Shown here: positions 20,732 to 30,362 of the stretch, piece after piece
Position numbering within the stretch: position 1 is the stretch's first letter
Layout of the letters: the number at the start of each line of letters is the position of its first letter
Origin: an uncultured Eubacteriales bacterium
Lineage (GTDB): Bacteria > Bacillota > Clostridia > Lachnospirales > Lachnospiraceae
Direction: 5' to 3'
Assembly: GCA_951800645.1 (NCBI GenBank)
Contig: CATOIK010000016.1
Span: forward strand, 1 to 58,317
Length of the DNA stretch: 58,317 nucleotides
The notes under the pieces: model-generated
What the model was told of the DNA's origin: nothing
Database searches by the model: none
Seen by the model: only the letters and a program-made list of their open reading frames with translations
Translations under genes and position numbers: made by a program

Positions 20732-21097
20732 TTATCTTTCAGGGACGATTTCAATCCAGTAGCCGTCCGGGTCGGAAATAAAGTAGATGCCCATTTTTTC
20801 GTTTTCATAGCAGATGACGCCCTGGTCTTTGTGGAGCTGATGAAGGGTTTCGTATTCATCGGTTTTGAAGGCCAGATGGAATTCGCATTCGCCCAGATTG
20901 TAGGGTTCGGTGCGGTCACGGAGCCAGGTAAGCTCCAGAGTAAAGTCTGTGGTTCCATCTCCTAAGTAAACCAGTTTAAAGGAACCATCTTCTGCGGTTT
21001 TCTCACGGACGGGTTCCAGATTTAAAGTATCTTTGTAGAATTTCAAACTTTTTTCCAAATTTAAAACATTAAAATTGAAATGATTGAAGGCAGTCAT
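20732..21097 (-). CDS. VOC-family protein (glyoxalase I-like)
   Basis: 121 aa from the ATG at 21097, set by AAGGAG 8 nt upstream. It shows the two beta-alpha-beta-beta-beta units of the vicinal-oxygen-chelate fold. Likely metal ligands are His in FNHFNFNVLNLEKSLKFY, Glu in FTLELTWL, His in CEFHLAF, and Glu in GYWIEIVPE. This is the lactoylglutathione lyase type; the actual substrate is uncertain in a glutathione-poor anaerobe. A perfect parS site lies 66 bp upstream. Confidence 0.85.
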   Translation of the reverse strand: MTAFNHFNFNVLNLEKSLKFYKDTLNLEPVREKTAEDGSFKLVYLGDGTTDFTLELTWLRDRTEPYNLGECEFHLAFKTDEYETLHQLHKDQGVICYENEKMGIYFISDPDGYWIEIVPER

Positions 21098-21162
21098 GGG
21101 ATAATCTCCTTTATGTTGTTTAAGATAGTGTGAAAGCAACTATTTTATGCTGCGTATAAAAA

Positions 21163-21178
21163 TGTTTCACGTGAAACA
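21163..21178. promoter_or_regulatory. parS: parS site (perfect)
   Basis: TGTTTCACGTGAAACA is the exact 16-bp palindromic parS recognised by ParB/Spo0J. It lies 10 kb from oriC and about 1.4 kb from parA, between the VOC and hydrolase genes. Confidence 0.95.
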
Positions 21179-21180
21179 TT

Positions 21181-22131
21181 TTACTGGAAATAGGTCTGAA
21201 CCAGTTTATAAAAGGCTGTGGGAGTTTCTGCGTGGGGAAGCGCCTTAGCATCAGGAATGATGGCAGTCTCAATAGCCGGATTCAGATTTTTGTATTCGTT
21301 CAGCCGTTCTTCCATATCCTCAAAATCTCCACCGCCAACCAGGTAAATACTGTTGTCAATCTTCTTTAAGGTGTTGGAAATATTACACTTGGTGTAGTTG
21401 CATTTTACACTGGCATAGAGCGCTCTGGGAGAAGTGCCTAAGTGGGCAGCTTCGTAGCAGGCGTCTACCTGAGCAGCCTTTACGAAATAAGGATTGTGAA
21501 ACCAGTTGGCAGAAAGCTTATCTGTAATGTTTTGTCTGCTGGATGCAATGTGGTAGATTAGAGTTCCTATAATAGGAAGATCAAGGCAGAACTTATATAT
21601 TTTAGCAGTTTTGCCGGGCATCATACTGGAATTCAGAAGGCTTAAGGGATTTACCAGCATGATCTGATCAAACAACTCCGGATTGGTACCGCAGGCCATA
21701 ACTGGAATTGAAGCGGATTCTCCGGAAGCAATTATGTCTGTCCGATGGCCAATAACGGATTTAATAAAATCAGAAATCAGTTGGACATAAAGATAATTGG
21801 TATAGGTCATGTTAGGCTTTTCGGAGCGACCACATCCTAAAAGGTCAATGGTATAAACTGTATATTTTTCCTGTAAAAGAGGAATCATCTGATTCCATTC
21901 ATAGCCGCTGGATGCGGCGTTTAAATTGTGAATCAACAAAAGAGGTTTACTAGTACCGGCTTTTGTGTAGTGAATGTTTCCAAAACGCCATTTATAGCAA
22001 AGAGCTTCCGGTTCTGCCAGAATATTTTTAGAGATAGCTGTCACTTTGATGAATTTGTTGATAGCAGCAATAGAAGCGGCAGCACCTGCGGAGAGAACCA
22101 GCAGAGTGAGTAATTTATTTTTAGTTTGCAT
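21181..22131 (-). CDS. Alpha/beta hydrolase, probably membrane-anchored
   Basis: 316 aa. The N-terminus KLLTLLVLSAGAAASIAAINKF is a membrane anchor or uncleaved signal. The fold shows LLLIHNLNAASSGYEWNQM (oxyanion region), the strand TIDLLGCGRSEKP, a nucleophile elbow ASGESAS, and a late ALPHAETP with the probable catalytic His. Haloperoxidase/esterase-like proteins have this pattern. The substrate is unknown. It lies between the two parS sites and has its own promoter at 22229-22257. It runs opposite to parA. Confidence 0.8.
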   Translation of the reverse strand: MQTKNKLLTLLVLSAGAAASIAAINKFIKVTAISKNILAEPEALCYKWRFGNIHYTKAGTSKPLLLIHNLNAASSGYEWNQMIPLLQEKYTVYTIDLLGCGRSEKPNMTYTNYLYVQLISDFIKSVIGHRTDIIASGESASIPVMACGTNPELFDQIMLVNPLSLLNSSMMPGKTAKIYKFCLDLPIIGTLIYHIASSRQNITDKLSANWFHNPYFVKAAQVDACYEAAHLGTSPRALYASVKCNYTKCNISNTLKKIDNSIYLVGGGDFEDMEERLNEYKNLNPAIETAIIPDAKALPHAETPTAFYKLVQTYFQ

Positions 22132-22228
22132 GGAATGAAGCCTCCTTAAATTATGCGACAGTTACGGTTTTGCTGTAACTATCAGTTGATCTGTGTGGAA
22201 CGGCTGTACCGTTTTGAAATCTATACAT

Positions 22229-22257
22229 AGTATAATACAAAACCAGGTCTTATACAA
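22229..22257 (-). promoter_or_regulatory. Promoter of the alpha/beta hydrolase gene
   Basis: Minus strand TTGTAT (22257-22252), 17-bp spacer, TATACT (22234-22229), about 100 bp upstream of the start codon. Confidence 0.6.
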
Positions 22258-22290
22258 CGAAAACAAAGAAATCTGTGAAAACTGTCGGAT

Positions 22291-22306
22291 GTTTCATGTG
22301 AAACAT
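22291..22306. promoter_or_regulatory. parS: parS site (one mismatch)
   Basis: TGTTTCATGTGAAACA differs from consensus parS only at the centre (C to T). It is about 240 bp upstream of parA. Confidence 0.88.
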
Positions 22307-22361
22307 TTTAAAAATTCGCCACATAAGTTTCACCGTAAACATATGAAAAGATAGCAAGATA

Positions 22362-22370
22362 TGATATAAT
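22362..22370 (+). promoter_or_regulatory. Possible extended -10 promoter for parA
   Basis: TGATATAAT is an extended -10 element; no good -35 is visible. A long leader to parA (22371-22542) holds a second TATAAT but no gene. Confidence 0.45.
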
Positions 22371-22542
22371 GAGCACAGGAGAGTTGAGGGAGCTTGCGCA
22401 CTCTTGACAAACGGCGAAATTATTGAGTGATGAAATCACGATATAATAACGAGGAAAAGGATGTCGTGCTTGCAGGAACAGGCATTTGACAATAAAAGTA
22501 AAGAGTAAACAATGTCATAAATTCAACCGAAAAGGGTAAAAT

Positions 22543-23310
22543 ATGGGAAGAATAATAGCAATCGCAAACCAGAAAGGCGGCGTAGGCAAGACAACGACAG
22601 CAATCAATTTGTCAGCCTGTTTGGCTGAGGCCGGTCAGAAGGTTCTTACAGTGGATTTTGACCCTCAGGGAAATGCCACCAGTGGACTGGGATTTGAAAA
22701 AGGGTATATGGATAAAACGGTTTATGAACTTTTGATGGGAGAGTGCAGTCTGGATGAGTGCATCATCCGGGATGTGCAGGAAAATCTGGATGTGCTTCCA
22801 TCGGATGTAAATCTGGCAGGAGCAGAGATTGAGCTGTTGGATGAGCAGGATAAGGAATTTCTTTTGAAAAAGGAACTGGAGAAAGTGGAGAAAGAATACG
22901 ATTTTGTCATCGTTGACTGTCCCCCATCTCTCAGTCTTCTTACCATCAATGCATTGACTGCTTCCGATACGGTGCTGGTGCCGATTCAGTGTGAGTACTA
23001 TGCACTGGAGGGACTGAGCCAGATTCTGCAGACTGTAGATTTAGTAAAGAAGAAACTGAATCCAAAGCTGGAATTGGAGGGCGTGGTATTTACCATGTAT
23101 GACGCCAGAACAAATCTGTCTCTGGAGGTCGTAGAAAATGTAAAGCGTCATTTAAACAGAACTATTTACAAAACTATTATTCCGAGAAATGTTAGGCTGG
23201 CAGAGGCGCCCAGCCATGGCATGCCGATTAACCTTTACGACAGCCGGTCTACTGGTGCAGAAAGCTATCGGATGCTGGCAGCGGAAGTAATCAGCAGAGG
23301 AGAAGCATAA
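22543..23310 (+). CDS. parA: Chromosome-partitioning ATPase ParA (Soj)
   Basis: 255 aa. The deviant Walker A is NQKGGVGKTTTAINLS (about 8-23), Walker B-like VIVDCPPSLSLLTINAL, and the usual DFDPQGNATSGLG follows Walker A. It works with ParB in origin segregation and, in Bacillus, in control of DnaA. parB starts 1 bp after its stop. Two parS sites lie just upstream. Confidence 0.96.
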   Translation: MGRIIAIANQKGGVGKTTTAINLSACLAEAGQKVLTVDFDPQGNATSGLGFEKGYMDKTVYELLMGECSLDECIIRDVQENLDVLPSDVNLAGAEIELLDEQDKEFLLKKELEKVEKEYDFVIVDCPPSLSLLTINALTASDTVLVPIQCEYYALEGLSQILQTVDLVKKKLNPKLELEGVVFTMYDARTNLSLEVVENVKRHLNRTIYKTIIPRNVRLAEAPSHGMPINLYDSRSTGAESYRMLAAEVISRGEA

Positions 23311-23311
23311 T

Positions 23312-24286
23312 ATGGCAAAAAGAGGATTAGGAAAGGGCCTGGGGGCTCTTTTTGGCGAAGATGTAGTAGAGGAAGTAAAGCAGGAGAAAAGCGAGTCTGT
23401 GGAAAAAAGGTCTGCTGCAAAGAAAAATGTGGAAAAACAGGGCGCAGAGGGGACATCCGCAGTAGGAAAAGCTGCTCTTGAAAAGCCGGAGGAACAAAAG
23501 GAACTCACTCTTAAAATTTCTAAAATTGAGCCTAACCGGGAACAGCCGAGAAAAGATTTTGACGAGGAACAGCTGCATCAACTGGCAGATTCTGTTAAGA
23601 AATATGGGGTTTTACAGCCCCTTTTGGTGCAGAAGAAGGGCAGCATGTTTGAAATTATCGCCGGAGAGCGGCGTTGGAGAGCTGCCAAGCTGGCGGGATT
23701 AAAGGAAGTCCCGGTTGTAATCCGGGAATACAGTCCTCAGCAGGCCATGGAAATAGCTTTGATCGAGAATGTCCAGCGGGCTGATTTGAATCCCATTGAG
23801 GAAGCTTTGGCTTATCAGCGGCTGATGCAGGAGTTTGATCTGAAGCAGGAAGAAATTGCGGAGCGGGTTTCTAAGAATCGCACCACGATTACCAACAGCA
23901 TGCGGCTTTTGAATTTGATACCAGAGGTGCAGACGATGCTGACAGAAGGTCGGATTACCAGCGGACATGCCCGTGCGCTTCTGGGACTGGAAGATGCAAA
24001 CATGCAGCTGGAGCTGGCAAAGCGGATTGAAGCAACTCGTATGAGTGTGCGGGAAACGGAAAAGGCAGTAAAGCTTTTAGCCAACGGAAAGCGGGAGCGA
24101 AAACCGAAGACGGAAGATGAGGCTTTGGAACTGATTTTTAAAGATTTGGAAAACCGGATGAAAACGGTGATGGGGACTAAGGTAAACATCAGCAGAAAAG
24201 ATCGGACCAAGGGAAAGATAGAGATCGAGTATTATTCGGAGTCAGAACTGGAGCGGATTGTAGAGCTGATTGAATCCATCCGGTAA
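23312..24286 (+). CDS. parB: Chromosome-partitioning protein ParB (Spo0J)
   Basis: 324 aa. The N-terminal ParA-interaction motif KRGLGKGLGALFGED is followed by a Lys/Glu-rich linker (about 18-65). The CTP-binding ParB core includes PNREQPRKDFDEEQL and GERRWRAAKLAGLKEVPV, and the HTH has LKQEEIAERVSKNRTTITNSMRLL. A C-terminal dimerisation domain ends the protein. It loads at parS and spreads as a CTP-dependent clamp. Confidence 0.96.
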   Translation: MAKRGLGKGLGALFGEDVVEEVKQEKSESVEKRSAAKKNVEKQGAEGTSAVGKAALEKPEEQKELTLKISKIEPNREQPRKDFDEEQLHQLADSVKKYGVLQPLLVQKKGSMFEIIAGERRWRAAKLAGLKEVPVVIREYSPQQAMEIALIENVQRADLNPIEEALAYQRLMQEFDLKQEEIAERVSKNRTTITNSMRLLNLIPEVQTMLTEGRITSGHARALLGLEDANMQLELAKRIEATRMSVRETEKAVKLLANGKRERKPKTEDEALELIFKDLENRMKTVMGTKVNISRKDRTKGKIEIEYYSESELERIVELIESIR

Positions 24287-24324
24287 AATGATAAATTAGA
24301 ATAAACCATATGGAGGAAAATGTT

Positions 24325-24825
24325 TTGAACAGTATGGGATTCGATCCCACCTATCTGATTATCGGCCAGTTGGTGATTACGCTGATTTTGCTGGTGACGG
24401 TAATCGTGTGTGTGGTAAAAATAAGAAAGTTATATCGCCGTTATGATATTTTTATGCGGGGAAAAGATGCGGAGTCCATGGAGGAGATGATTATCAATCA
24501 GATGAACGAAATCATCGAACTGAAGTGCCAGGACCGGGCTAATAAGGATTCTATCCGTACAGCAAATAAAAACAGCCGGGCAGCATTCCAGAAGGTAGGG
24601 ATTGTGAAATACAATGCATTTAAGGGAATGGGCGGAAATTTAAGCTTTGCTCTGGCGATGCTGGATTATACCAACTCAGGATTTGTGATAAATTCAGTCC
24701 ACAGCAGAGAGGGATGCTATCTTTATATTAAGGATATTGACCGGGGGCAGACGGATACGCCTCTGGGAAATGAGGAGAAGATGGCGCTGGAGCAGGCATT
24801 GGGGTATATTGAAAAGGAACAGTAG
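24325..24825 (+). CDS. DUF4446 family membrane protein
   Basis: 166 aa from a TTG at 24325. GGAGG sits 8 nt upstream of this codon, whereas an in-frame ATG at 24310 overlaps the RBS itself and is less likely. One membrane segment (YLIIGQLVITLILLVTVIVCVV) near the N-terminus precedes a coiled region and a globular part with VGIVKYNAFKGMGGNLSFALAMLD, typical of DUF4446. Function is unknown; it is often found next to parB in Clostridia. Confidence 0.85.
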   Translation: MNSMGFDPTYLIIGQLVITLILLVTVIVCVVKIRKLYRRYDIFMRGKDAESMEEMIINQMNEIIELKCQDRANKDSIRTANKNSRAAFQKVGIVKYNAFKGMGGNLSFALAMLDYTNSGFVINSVHSREGCYLYIKDIDRGQTDTPLGNEEKMALEQALGYIEKEQ

Positions 24826-24886
24826 GGACTATCAAATATGCACAAAAAAATCTTTGTAAGTTTAGGAAAGTTTAACTGAAGGGGTA

Positions 24887-24915
24887 TTGACAAATATTTA
24901 ACGAGAACATATAAT
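24887..24915 (+). promoter_or_regulatory. adhE promoter
   Basis: Full-consensus TTGACA (24887-24892), 17-bp spacer, TATAAT (24910-24915). The start codon is about 250 bp downstream, giving a long leader (to 25165) that contains a small hairpin CGATGC/GCATCG near 25040 and no clear gene. Confidence 0.88.
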
Positions 24916-25165
24916 ACAGATAGCAACATTGTTAAAAAAATATCGAACACATAAATCAGTAACTAAAGTACGGTATTATTCACTTTCAGCATAATGGTGC
25001 AGAATGTATTTTCAGCCTGCAAGGCGGAGAAATGAGGCGATGCAGTGGCATCGTCAGTTGACGGCAACGCAGCAGATGGAAATTCAGACAAGTCATTCTG
25101 TGAAATGTGAGTGATACAGTACGCCAGGTAACCAAATGACAGTGATTCATTGGAGGAAAATCGTT

Positions 25166-27790
25166 ATGGCAAAGAAAGAAACAACAGCGCCGGTAATTGA
25201 CAATGTAGAAGCTCTGGAAGCGAAGATGAAGGAAATGCGGGAAGCACAGAAAGTGTTTGCTGCATTCACTCAGGAACAGGTAGACAAGATCTTTTTTGAG
25301 GCAGCGTCCGCAGCAAATAAAATGCGGATTCCGCTGGCTAAGATGGCTGTAGCTGAGACTGGCATGGGCATCGTGGAAGATAAGGTAATCAAAAACAACT
25401 ACGCAGCAGAGTACATTTACAATGCTTACAAGGATACCAAAACCTGCGGCGTTGTAGAGGAAGATAAGGCATTTGGTATCAAAAAGGTTGCAGAGCCGAT
25501 TGGCCTGGTAGCAGCAGTTATTCCTACTACCAACCCTACCTCTACCGCTATTTTTAAAACTCTGATTTGTTTAAAAACCAGAAACGCAATCATCATTTCC
25601 CCCCATCCCCGTGCGAAGGATTCTACCATTGCAGCGGCTAAGATTGTTCTGGAAGCTGCTGTGAAGGCAGGCGCACCGGAGGGAATCATCGGATGGATTG
25701 ATGTTCCGTCTCTGGAGCTGACCAACACGGTAATGCGGGATGCAGACATTATCCTGGCTACAGGCGGCCCTGGCATGGTAAAGGCTGCTTATTCTTCCGG
25801 TAAGCCGGCTCTTGGCGTTGGCGCCGGAAATACGCCGGTTATCATTGATACCACTGCTGATGTGAAGATGGCTGTCAACTCCATCATCCATTCTAAGACC
25901 TTTGATAACGGTATGATTTGTGCTTCTGAGCAGTCTGTAACCGTTTTGGAACCGATCTATGAGGAAGTAAAGAAGGAATTTGCTTACCGGGGATGCTACT
26001 TCTTAAATGGAGATGAAATCCAGAAGGTAAGAAAGACCATTATCATCAACGGCGCATTAAATGCAAAGATTGTAGGCCAGAGCGCTCACACGATTGCAAA
26101 GCTGGCAGGAGTTGAGGTTCCGGAGGATACCAAGATTTTGATTGGCGAGGTGGAGAGCGTAGACATCAGCGAGGAGTTTGCTCACGAGAAGCTGTCTCCG
26201 GTTCTGGCTATGTATAAGGCAAAGGATTTTGACGAGGCTCTTGCCAAGGCAGAGCGGCTGGTGGCAGACGGCGGCTACGGCCACACTGCTTCCCTGTATG
26301 TCAATGTCAACGAGCATGAGAAAATCATGAAGCACGCAGAGGCTATGAAGACCTGCCGTATTCTGATCAATACTCCGTCTTCTCACGGCGGTATCGGAGA
26401 CCTGTATAACTTTAAGCTGGCTCCGTCCCTGACTCTGGGCTGCGGCTCCTGGGGCGGAAACTCCGTTTCTGAGAATGTAGGTGTGAAGCATCTGCTGAAC
26501 ATTAAGACTGTGGCTGAGAGGAGAGAGAATATGCTGTGGTTCAGAGCGCCGGAGAAGGTGTATTTCAAGAAGGGCTGTCTGCCGGTTGCCCTGGATGAGT
26601 TGGGAACTGTTATGAACAAGAAGAGAGCCTTTATTGTAACCGACTCCTTCTTATATATGAATGGCTATACCAAACCGATCACCGACAAGCTGGATGAGAT
26701 GGGCATCGTTTATCAGTGCTTCTCTGATGTTCAGCCGGATCCGACCCTGGCTAACGCTCAGGCAGGCGCAAAGGCCATGACTGCATTCCAGCCGGATGTG
26801 ATTATTGCTCTGGGCGGCGGTTCTGCTATGGACGCAGCTAAAATTATGTGGGTAATGTACGAGCATCCGGAGGTAGACTTCCAGGATATGGCTATGCGGT
26901 TTATCGATATTCGGAAACGAGTTTACACCTTCCCGAAGATGGGTGAAAAGGCTTACTTTGTAGCTGTTCCCACATCTTCCGGTACTGGTTCTGAGGTTAC
27001 CCCGTTTGCCGTTATTACCGATCAGGAGACCGGCGTAAAATATCCGTTGGCTGATTACCAGTTGATGCCGAACATGGCAATCATTGACACCGACAACATG
27101 ATGAGCCAGCCCAAGGGTCTGACCAGCGCATCTGGTGTAGATGTTCTGACCCATGCTTTGGAGGCATATGCTTCTGTAATGGCAACCGACTACACCGATG
27201 GTCTTGCACTGAAGGCCATGAAGAATGTATTTGAGTATCTGCCTACCTGCTACGATGACGGCAGCAATGTAGAGGCCAGAAGCAAGATGGCAGACGCTTC
27301 CTGTATGGCTGGTATGGCATTTGCCAATGCCTTCCTGGGTGTGTGTCACTCTATGGCTCACAAGCTGGGGGCGTTCCATCACCTTCCCCACGGTATTGCC
27401 AACGCACTGTTGATTTCTCTGGTTGTGGAATTTAACGCAGAGGAGTGCCCGCGGAAGATGGGTACATTCTCTCAGTACCAGTATCCCCATACCATGGCTC
27501 GTTATGCAGAGTGCGCGCGTTTTGTAGGCATTCAGGCTGCTACGGATGAGGAGGCTGTGAAAAAGCTGATTGAGAAGATCGAGGAGCTTAAAGCTGCTGT
27601 AGGCGTGAAGAAGACGATCGCAGAGTATGGCGTAGATGAGAAATACTTCTTAGAGACTCTGGATGAGATGGTAGAGCAGGCCTTTGATGACCAGTGTACC
27701 GGTGCTAACCCCAGGTATCCGCTGATGAGCGAGATTAAGGAGATGTATCTGAAAGCTTATTATGGAGATGCAAAGAACAGCGCGAAGTAA
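25166..27790 (+). CDS. adhE: Bifunctional aldehyde-alcohol dehydrogenase AdhE
   Basis: 874 aa from ATG 25166 with GGAGG 9 nt upstream. The N-terminal CoA-acylating aldehyde dehydrogenase domain (about 1-440) has GNTPVI and the catalytic Cys in DNGMICASEQS. The C-terminal iron-dependent alcohol dehydrogenase domain has ALGGGSAMDAAK, PTSSGTGSEVTPFAV and the metal-binding His run CHSMAHKLGAFHHLPHG. It converts acetyl-CoA to acetaldehyde and then ethanol using two NADH, and forms spirosomes in other species. A strong promoter and long leader suggest heavily regulated expression. A hairpin pair follows the gene. Confidence 0.97.
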   Translation: MAKKETTAPVIDNVEALEAKMKEMREAQKVFAAFTQEQVDKIFFEAASAANKMRIPLAKMAVAETGMGIVEDKVIKNNYAAEYIYNAYKDTKTCGVVEEDKAFGIKKVAEPIGLVAAVIPTTNPTSTAIFKTLICLKTRNAIIISPHPRAKDSTIAAAKIVLEAAVKAGAPEGIIGWIDVPSLELTNTVMRDADIILATGGPGMVKAAYSSGKPALGVGAGNTPVIIDTTADVKMAVNSIIHSKTFDNGMICASEQSVTVLEPIYEEVKKEFAYRGCYFLNGDEIQKVRKTIIINGALNAKIVGQSAHTIAKLAGVEVPEDTKILIGEVESVDISEEFAHEKLSPVLAMYKAKDFDEALAKAERLVADGGYGHTASLYVNVNEHEKIMKHAEAMKTCRILINTPSSHGGIGDLYNFKLAPSLTLGCGSWGGNSVSENVGVKHLLNIKTVAERRENMLWFRAPEKVYFKKGCLPVALDELGTVMNKKRAFIVTDSFLYMNGYTKPITDKLDEMGIVYQCFSDVQPDPTLANAQAGAKAMTAFQPDVIIALGGGSAMDAAKIMWVMYEHPEVDFQDMAMRFIDIRKRVYTFPKMGEKAYFVAVPTSSGTGSEVTPFAVITDQETGVKYPLADYQLMPNMAIIDTDNMMSQPKGLTSASGVDVLTHALEAYASVMATDYTDGLALKAMKNVFEYLPTCYDDGSNVEARSKMADASCMAGMAFANAFLGVCHSMAHKLGAFHHLPHGIANALLISLVVEFNAEECPRKMGTFSQYQYPHTMARYAECARFVGIQAATDEEAVKKLIEKIEELKAAVGVKKTIAEYGVDEKYFLETLDEMVEQAFDDQCTGANPRYPLMSEIKEMYLKAYYGDAKNSAK

Positions 27791-27816
27791 GAGCTTGTTG
27801 TAAAATAAAGAAATGG

Positions 27817-27880
27817 GAAAGCGGAGCTTGTTGAGGGCTTCGCTTTCTTGTTTCATAGGAAGGTTTGCCCTATGAAACAA
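27817..27880. terminator. Tandem hairpins after adhE
   Basis: GAAAGCG/CGCTTTC (27817-27847), then a perfect 12-bp stem TTGTTTCATAGG/CCTATGAAACAA with a 9-nt loop (27848-27880). Only A-rich sequence follows on the plus strand, so the second is a stable 3' hairpin or repeat element more than a textbook terminator. Confidence 0.6.
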
Positions 27881-27972
27881 AAACGCTCCGTGGGATGCGC
27901 ACTTCGCGCTTAAGGAAAATGTCTGCGTCAGAAATAACCAGTTGAATTTCCAGCTCTCAAAGAAAAAAGTAG

Positions 27973-28001
27973 TAGACAAAAACGCTTTACTATGCTACTA
28001 T
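27973..28001 (+). promoter_or_regulatory. Promoter of the amino acid ABC operon
   Basis: TAGACA (27973-27978), 17-bp spacer, TACTAT (27996-28001), about 58 bp upstream of the binding-protein gene. Confidence 0.55.
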
Positions 28002-28059
28002 GATAAAACAATATCACAACATAGCAAGGTGAGGCAGCAAAAACGAGGAGGACACTATT

Positions 28060-28908
28060 ATGAAAAAGAATATTTTAAGCTTGGCAATGGTTGGTATGAT
28101 GGCTGTTTCTTTAGCTGGCTGCGGTCAGGATGCAAAAGAGACAACGGCAGCGGCAGAAGAAATCACAGAAGCGGAGGTATCGGAAGCAGCTCCCTCTGAG
28201 GCGGCAGGCGCTACCTTTACCGTAGGCTTTGACCAGGATTTCCCGCCTATGGGATTTGTGGGAGATGACGGAGAATATACAGGATTTGATCTGGAACTGG
28301 CAGAGGAAGTGGCAGGCCGGTTAGGACTTACCTTTGTACCGCAGCCCATTGCATGGGACGCAAAGGACATGGAGCTGGAAGCAGGCACTATCGACTGCAT
28401 CTGGAACGGTTTCACCATGAACGGCCGTGAGGATGGGTATACCTGGAGCGAGCCGTACATGGATAACAGTCAGGTATTTGTAGTTGCAGCAGATTCCGGT
28501 ATTACAAGTGTTGCAGATCTGGCCGGAAAGGTTGTGGAGGTTCAGGCAGATTCTTCTGCAGAGGCAGCTTTAAAGGAGAATGCGGAGCTGACAGCTACAT
28601 TCAGCATACTGCAGACGGTTCCGGATTACAACACGGCATTTATGGATTTGGAGATGGGCGCTGTGGACGCCATTGCAATGGATGTCATTGTAGCCGGTTA
28701 TCAGATTGAGCAGAGAGAAAACGGCGACAGCTTTATGATTTTAGAGGAATCCCTGGCTTCTGAGGAGTATGGAATCGGATTTAAGAAGGGAAATGATGAG
28801 CTGAGAGATCAGGTTCAGAAAACCCTGGAGGAGATGGCAGCAGACGGTACTTTGGAGGAAATCTCCAATAAGTGGTTTGGCCGGGATGTGACTACCATCG
28901 GAAAGTAA
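28060..28908 (+). CDS. Amino acid ABC transporter substrate-binding lipoprotein
   Basis: 282 aa. The N-terminal signal ends in lipobox LAGC with Cys21, followed by an Ala/Glu-rich spacer. The periplasmic-binding type 3 fold is clear: FTVGFDQDFPPMGFVGDDGEYTGFDLELA, then WDAKDMELEAGTIDCIWNGF, and WFGRDVTTIGK at the end. It captures a polar amino acid outside the cell. The ligand is not determined by motif. Permease and ATPase genes follow in one operon. Confidence 0.92.
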   Translation: MKKNILSLAMVGMMAVSLAGCGQDAKETTAAAEEITEAEVSEAAPSEAAGATFTVGFDQDFPPMGFVGDDGEYTGFDLELAEEVAGRLGLTFVPQPIAWDAKDMELEAGTIDCIWNGFTMNGREDGYTWSEPYMDNSQVFVVAADSGITSVADLAGKVVEVQADSSAEAALKENAELTATFSILQTVPDYNTAFMDLEMGAVDAIAMDVIVAGYQIEQRENGDSFMILEESLASEEYGIGFKKGNDELRDQVQKTLEEMAADGTLEEISNKWFGRDVTTIGK

Positions 28909-28929
28909 GAAGGCAGAAAGAGGAGCGTT

Positions 28930-29580
28930 ATGGAAATCAGCGTTATGCTTGCAAAGTTAGCAGGAGGAATGGCGGTCAGCATTCAGATATTTGTGCTGAC
29001 ACTGGTTTTCTCCCTGCCCCTGGGCCTGGTGGTGGCCTTTGGAAGAATGTCAAAGAATGGCATTCTCCGGGCCATCGTAAAGACCTATATATCAATTATG
29101 CGGGGAACACCACTGATGCTGCAGCTTATGGTGGTTTATTTTGGACCTCACTACCTGCTGGGCATTAAGGTAGGCAGCAGCTATCGAATATGGGCAACTA
29201 TGATCGGCTTTGTAATCAACTACGCAGCCTATTTTGCAGAGATTTACCGAAGCGGAATCCAATCTATGCCGGTGGGACAGTATGAGGCGGCGCAGCTTTT
29301 GGGCTACAGCAAAATCCAGACCTTTTTCCGTATTATTCTGCCACAGGTGATTAAACGGATTCTGCCGTCTGTTACCAATGAGGTGATTACCCTGGTTAAG
29401 GACACATCTCTGGCTTTCACCATTGGCGTAGGAGAGATGTTTACCACGGCGAAAGCTCTGGCTTCTTCCCAGGTGAGTATGATTCCCTTTGTGGCGGCAG
29501 GATTATTCTACTACATATTTAATCTGGTGGTGGCAGTGGCTATGGACCAGACTGAAAAGAAACTGTCCTACTATCAATAA
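28930..29580 (+). CDS. Amino acid ABC transporter permease (HisM type)
   Basis: 216 aa, about five membrane segments. It has the family motif [16 protein letters not shown] near residue 57 and the EAA loop [23 protein letters not shown] (about 117-139) that contacts the ATPase. It is the only permease subunit in the operon, so it probably works as a homodimer. Confidence 0.93.
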   Translation: MEISVMLAKLAGGMAVSIQIFVLTLVFSLPLGLVVAFGRMSKNGILRAIVKTYISIMRGTPLMLQLMVVYFGPHYLLGIKVGSSYRIWATMIGFVINYAAYFAEIYRSGIQSMPVGQYEAAQLLGYSKIQTFFRIILPQVIKRILPSVTNEVITLVKDTSLAFTIGVGEMFTTAKALASSQVSMIPFVAAGLFYYIFNLVVAVAMDQTEKKLSYYQ

Positions 29581-29594
29581 TATCGGAGGAAGTC

Positions 29595-30362
29595 ATGAAT
29601 TTATTGGAAATGAATCGGGTGAAAAAGTCTTTTGGAGGACTGGAGGTCATCCACGATATTTCTCTGCAGGTAGGAGAGGGAGAAATTGTATCTATTATCG
29701 GGCCGTCCGGTTCCGGAAAGTCTACCCTGCTTCGGTGCGCCACCATGCTGGAGACCATGGACAGCGGAGAGCTGGTTTATCTGGGAGAACAGGCAGCCTG
29801 GAATGATAAAAACGGAAGGACTGTTTATGGAGATAGTCAGACCTTAAAAAAAATCCGGCAGAATTATGGGCTGGTATTTCAGAATTTTAACCTGTTTCCC
29901 CATTTTTCTGTGCTGAAGAATATTATGGACGCGCCGCTTACTGTGCAGAAGCGAAACAAAGCAGAGGTGCGGGAGACAGCCATGGAGCTGCTTCGGAAAA
30001 TGGGACTGGAGGATAAGGCGGACGCCTATCCCTGCCAGTTGTCCGGCGGCCAGCAGCAGCGGGTTGCTATTGCAAGAGCGCTGGCTCTGAATCCGAAGAT
30101 CCTGTTTTTTGATGAGCCTACATCGGCTTTGGATCCGGAGCTGACCGGAGAGGTTTTAAAGGTGATAAAATCCCTGGCGGATCTTCACATTGCCATGGTG
30201 ATCGTGACCCATGAGATGGCCTTTGCCAGAGATATTTCCGACAGGGTGATTTTTATGGCAGACGGGGTGATTGTAGAAGAAGGAACGCCGGAGGAGGTGT
30301 TTGCCTCCTCCAACGAGCGAACCCAAAGTTTCCTTGGAAGATATGGGGAGATGCTGAAGTAA
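29595..30362 (+). CDS. Amino acid ABC transporter ATP-binding protein (GlnQ/HisP type)
   Basis: 255 aa. Walker [14 protein letters not shown] (about 36-48), Q-loop [14 protein letters not shown], signature [15 protein letters not shown], Walker [15 protein letters not shown] and H-loop VTHEM are intact. It powers uptake of the polar amino acid bound by the lipoprotein. It ends directly against the convergent EamA gene. Confidence 0.95.
   Translation: MNLLEMNRVKKSFGGLEVIHDISLQVGEGEIVSIIGPSGSGKSTLLRCATMLETMDSGELVYLGEQAAWNDKNGRTVYGDSQTLKKIRQNYGLVFQNFNLFPHFSVLKNIMDAPLTVQKRNKAEVRETAMELLRKMGLEDKADAYPCQLSGGQQQRVAIARALALNPKILFFDEPTSALDPELTGEVLKVIKSLADLHIAMVIVTHEMAFARDISDRVIFMADGVIVEEGTPEEVFASSNERTQSFLGRYGEMLK

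Noticed and set aside
22402..22442. TTGACA and TATAAT in the parA leader
   Set aside because: They are 32 bp apart, too far for one promoter.
24939..24960. Rex-like operator TTGTTAAAAAAATATCGAACA downstream of the adhE promoter
   Set aside because: Only the left half matches the Rex consensus TTGTTAAnnnnTTAACAA; too weak to call.
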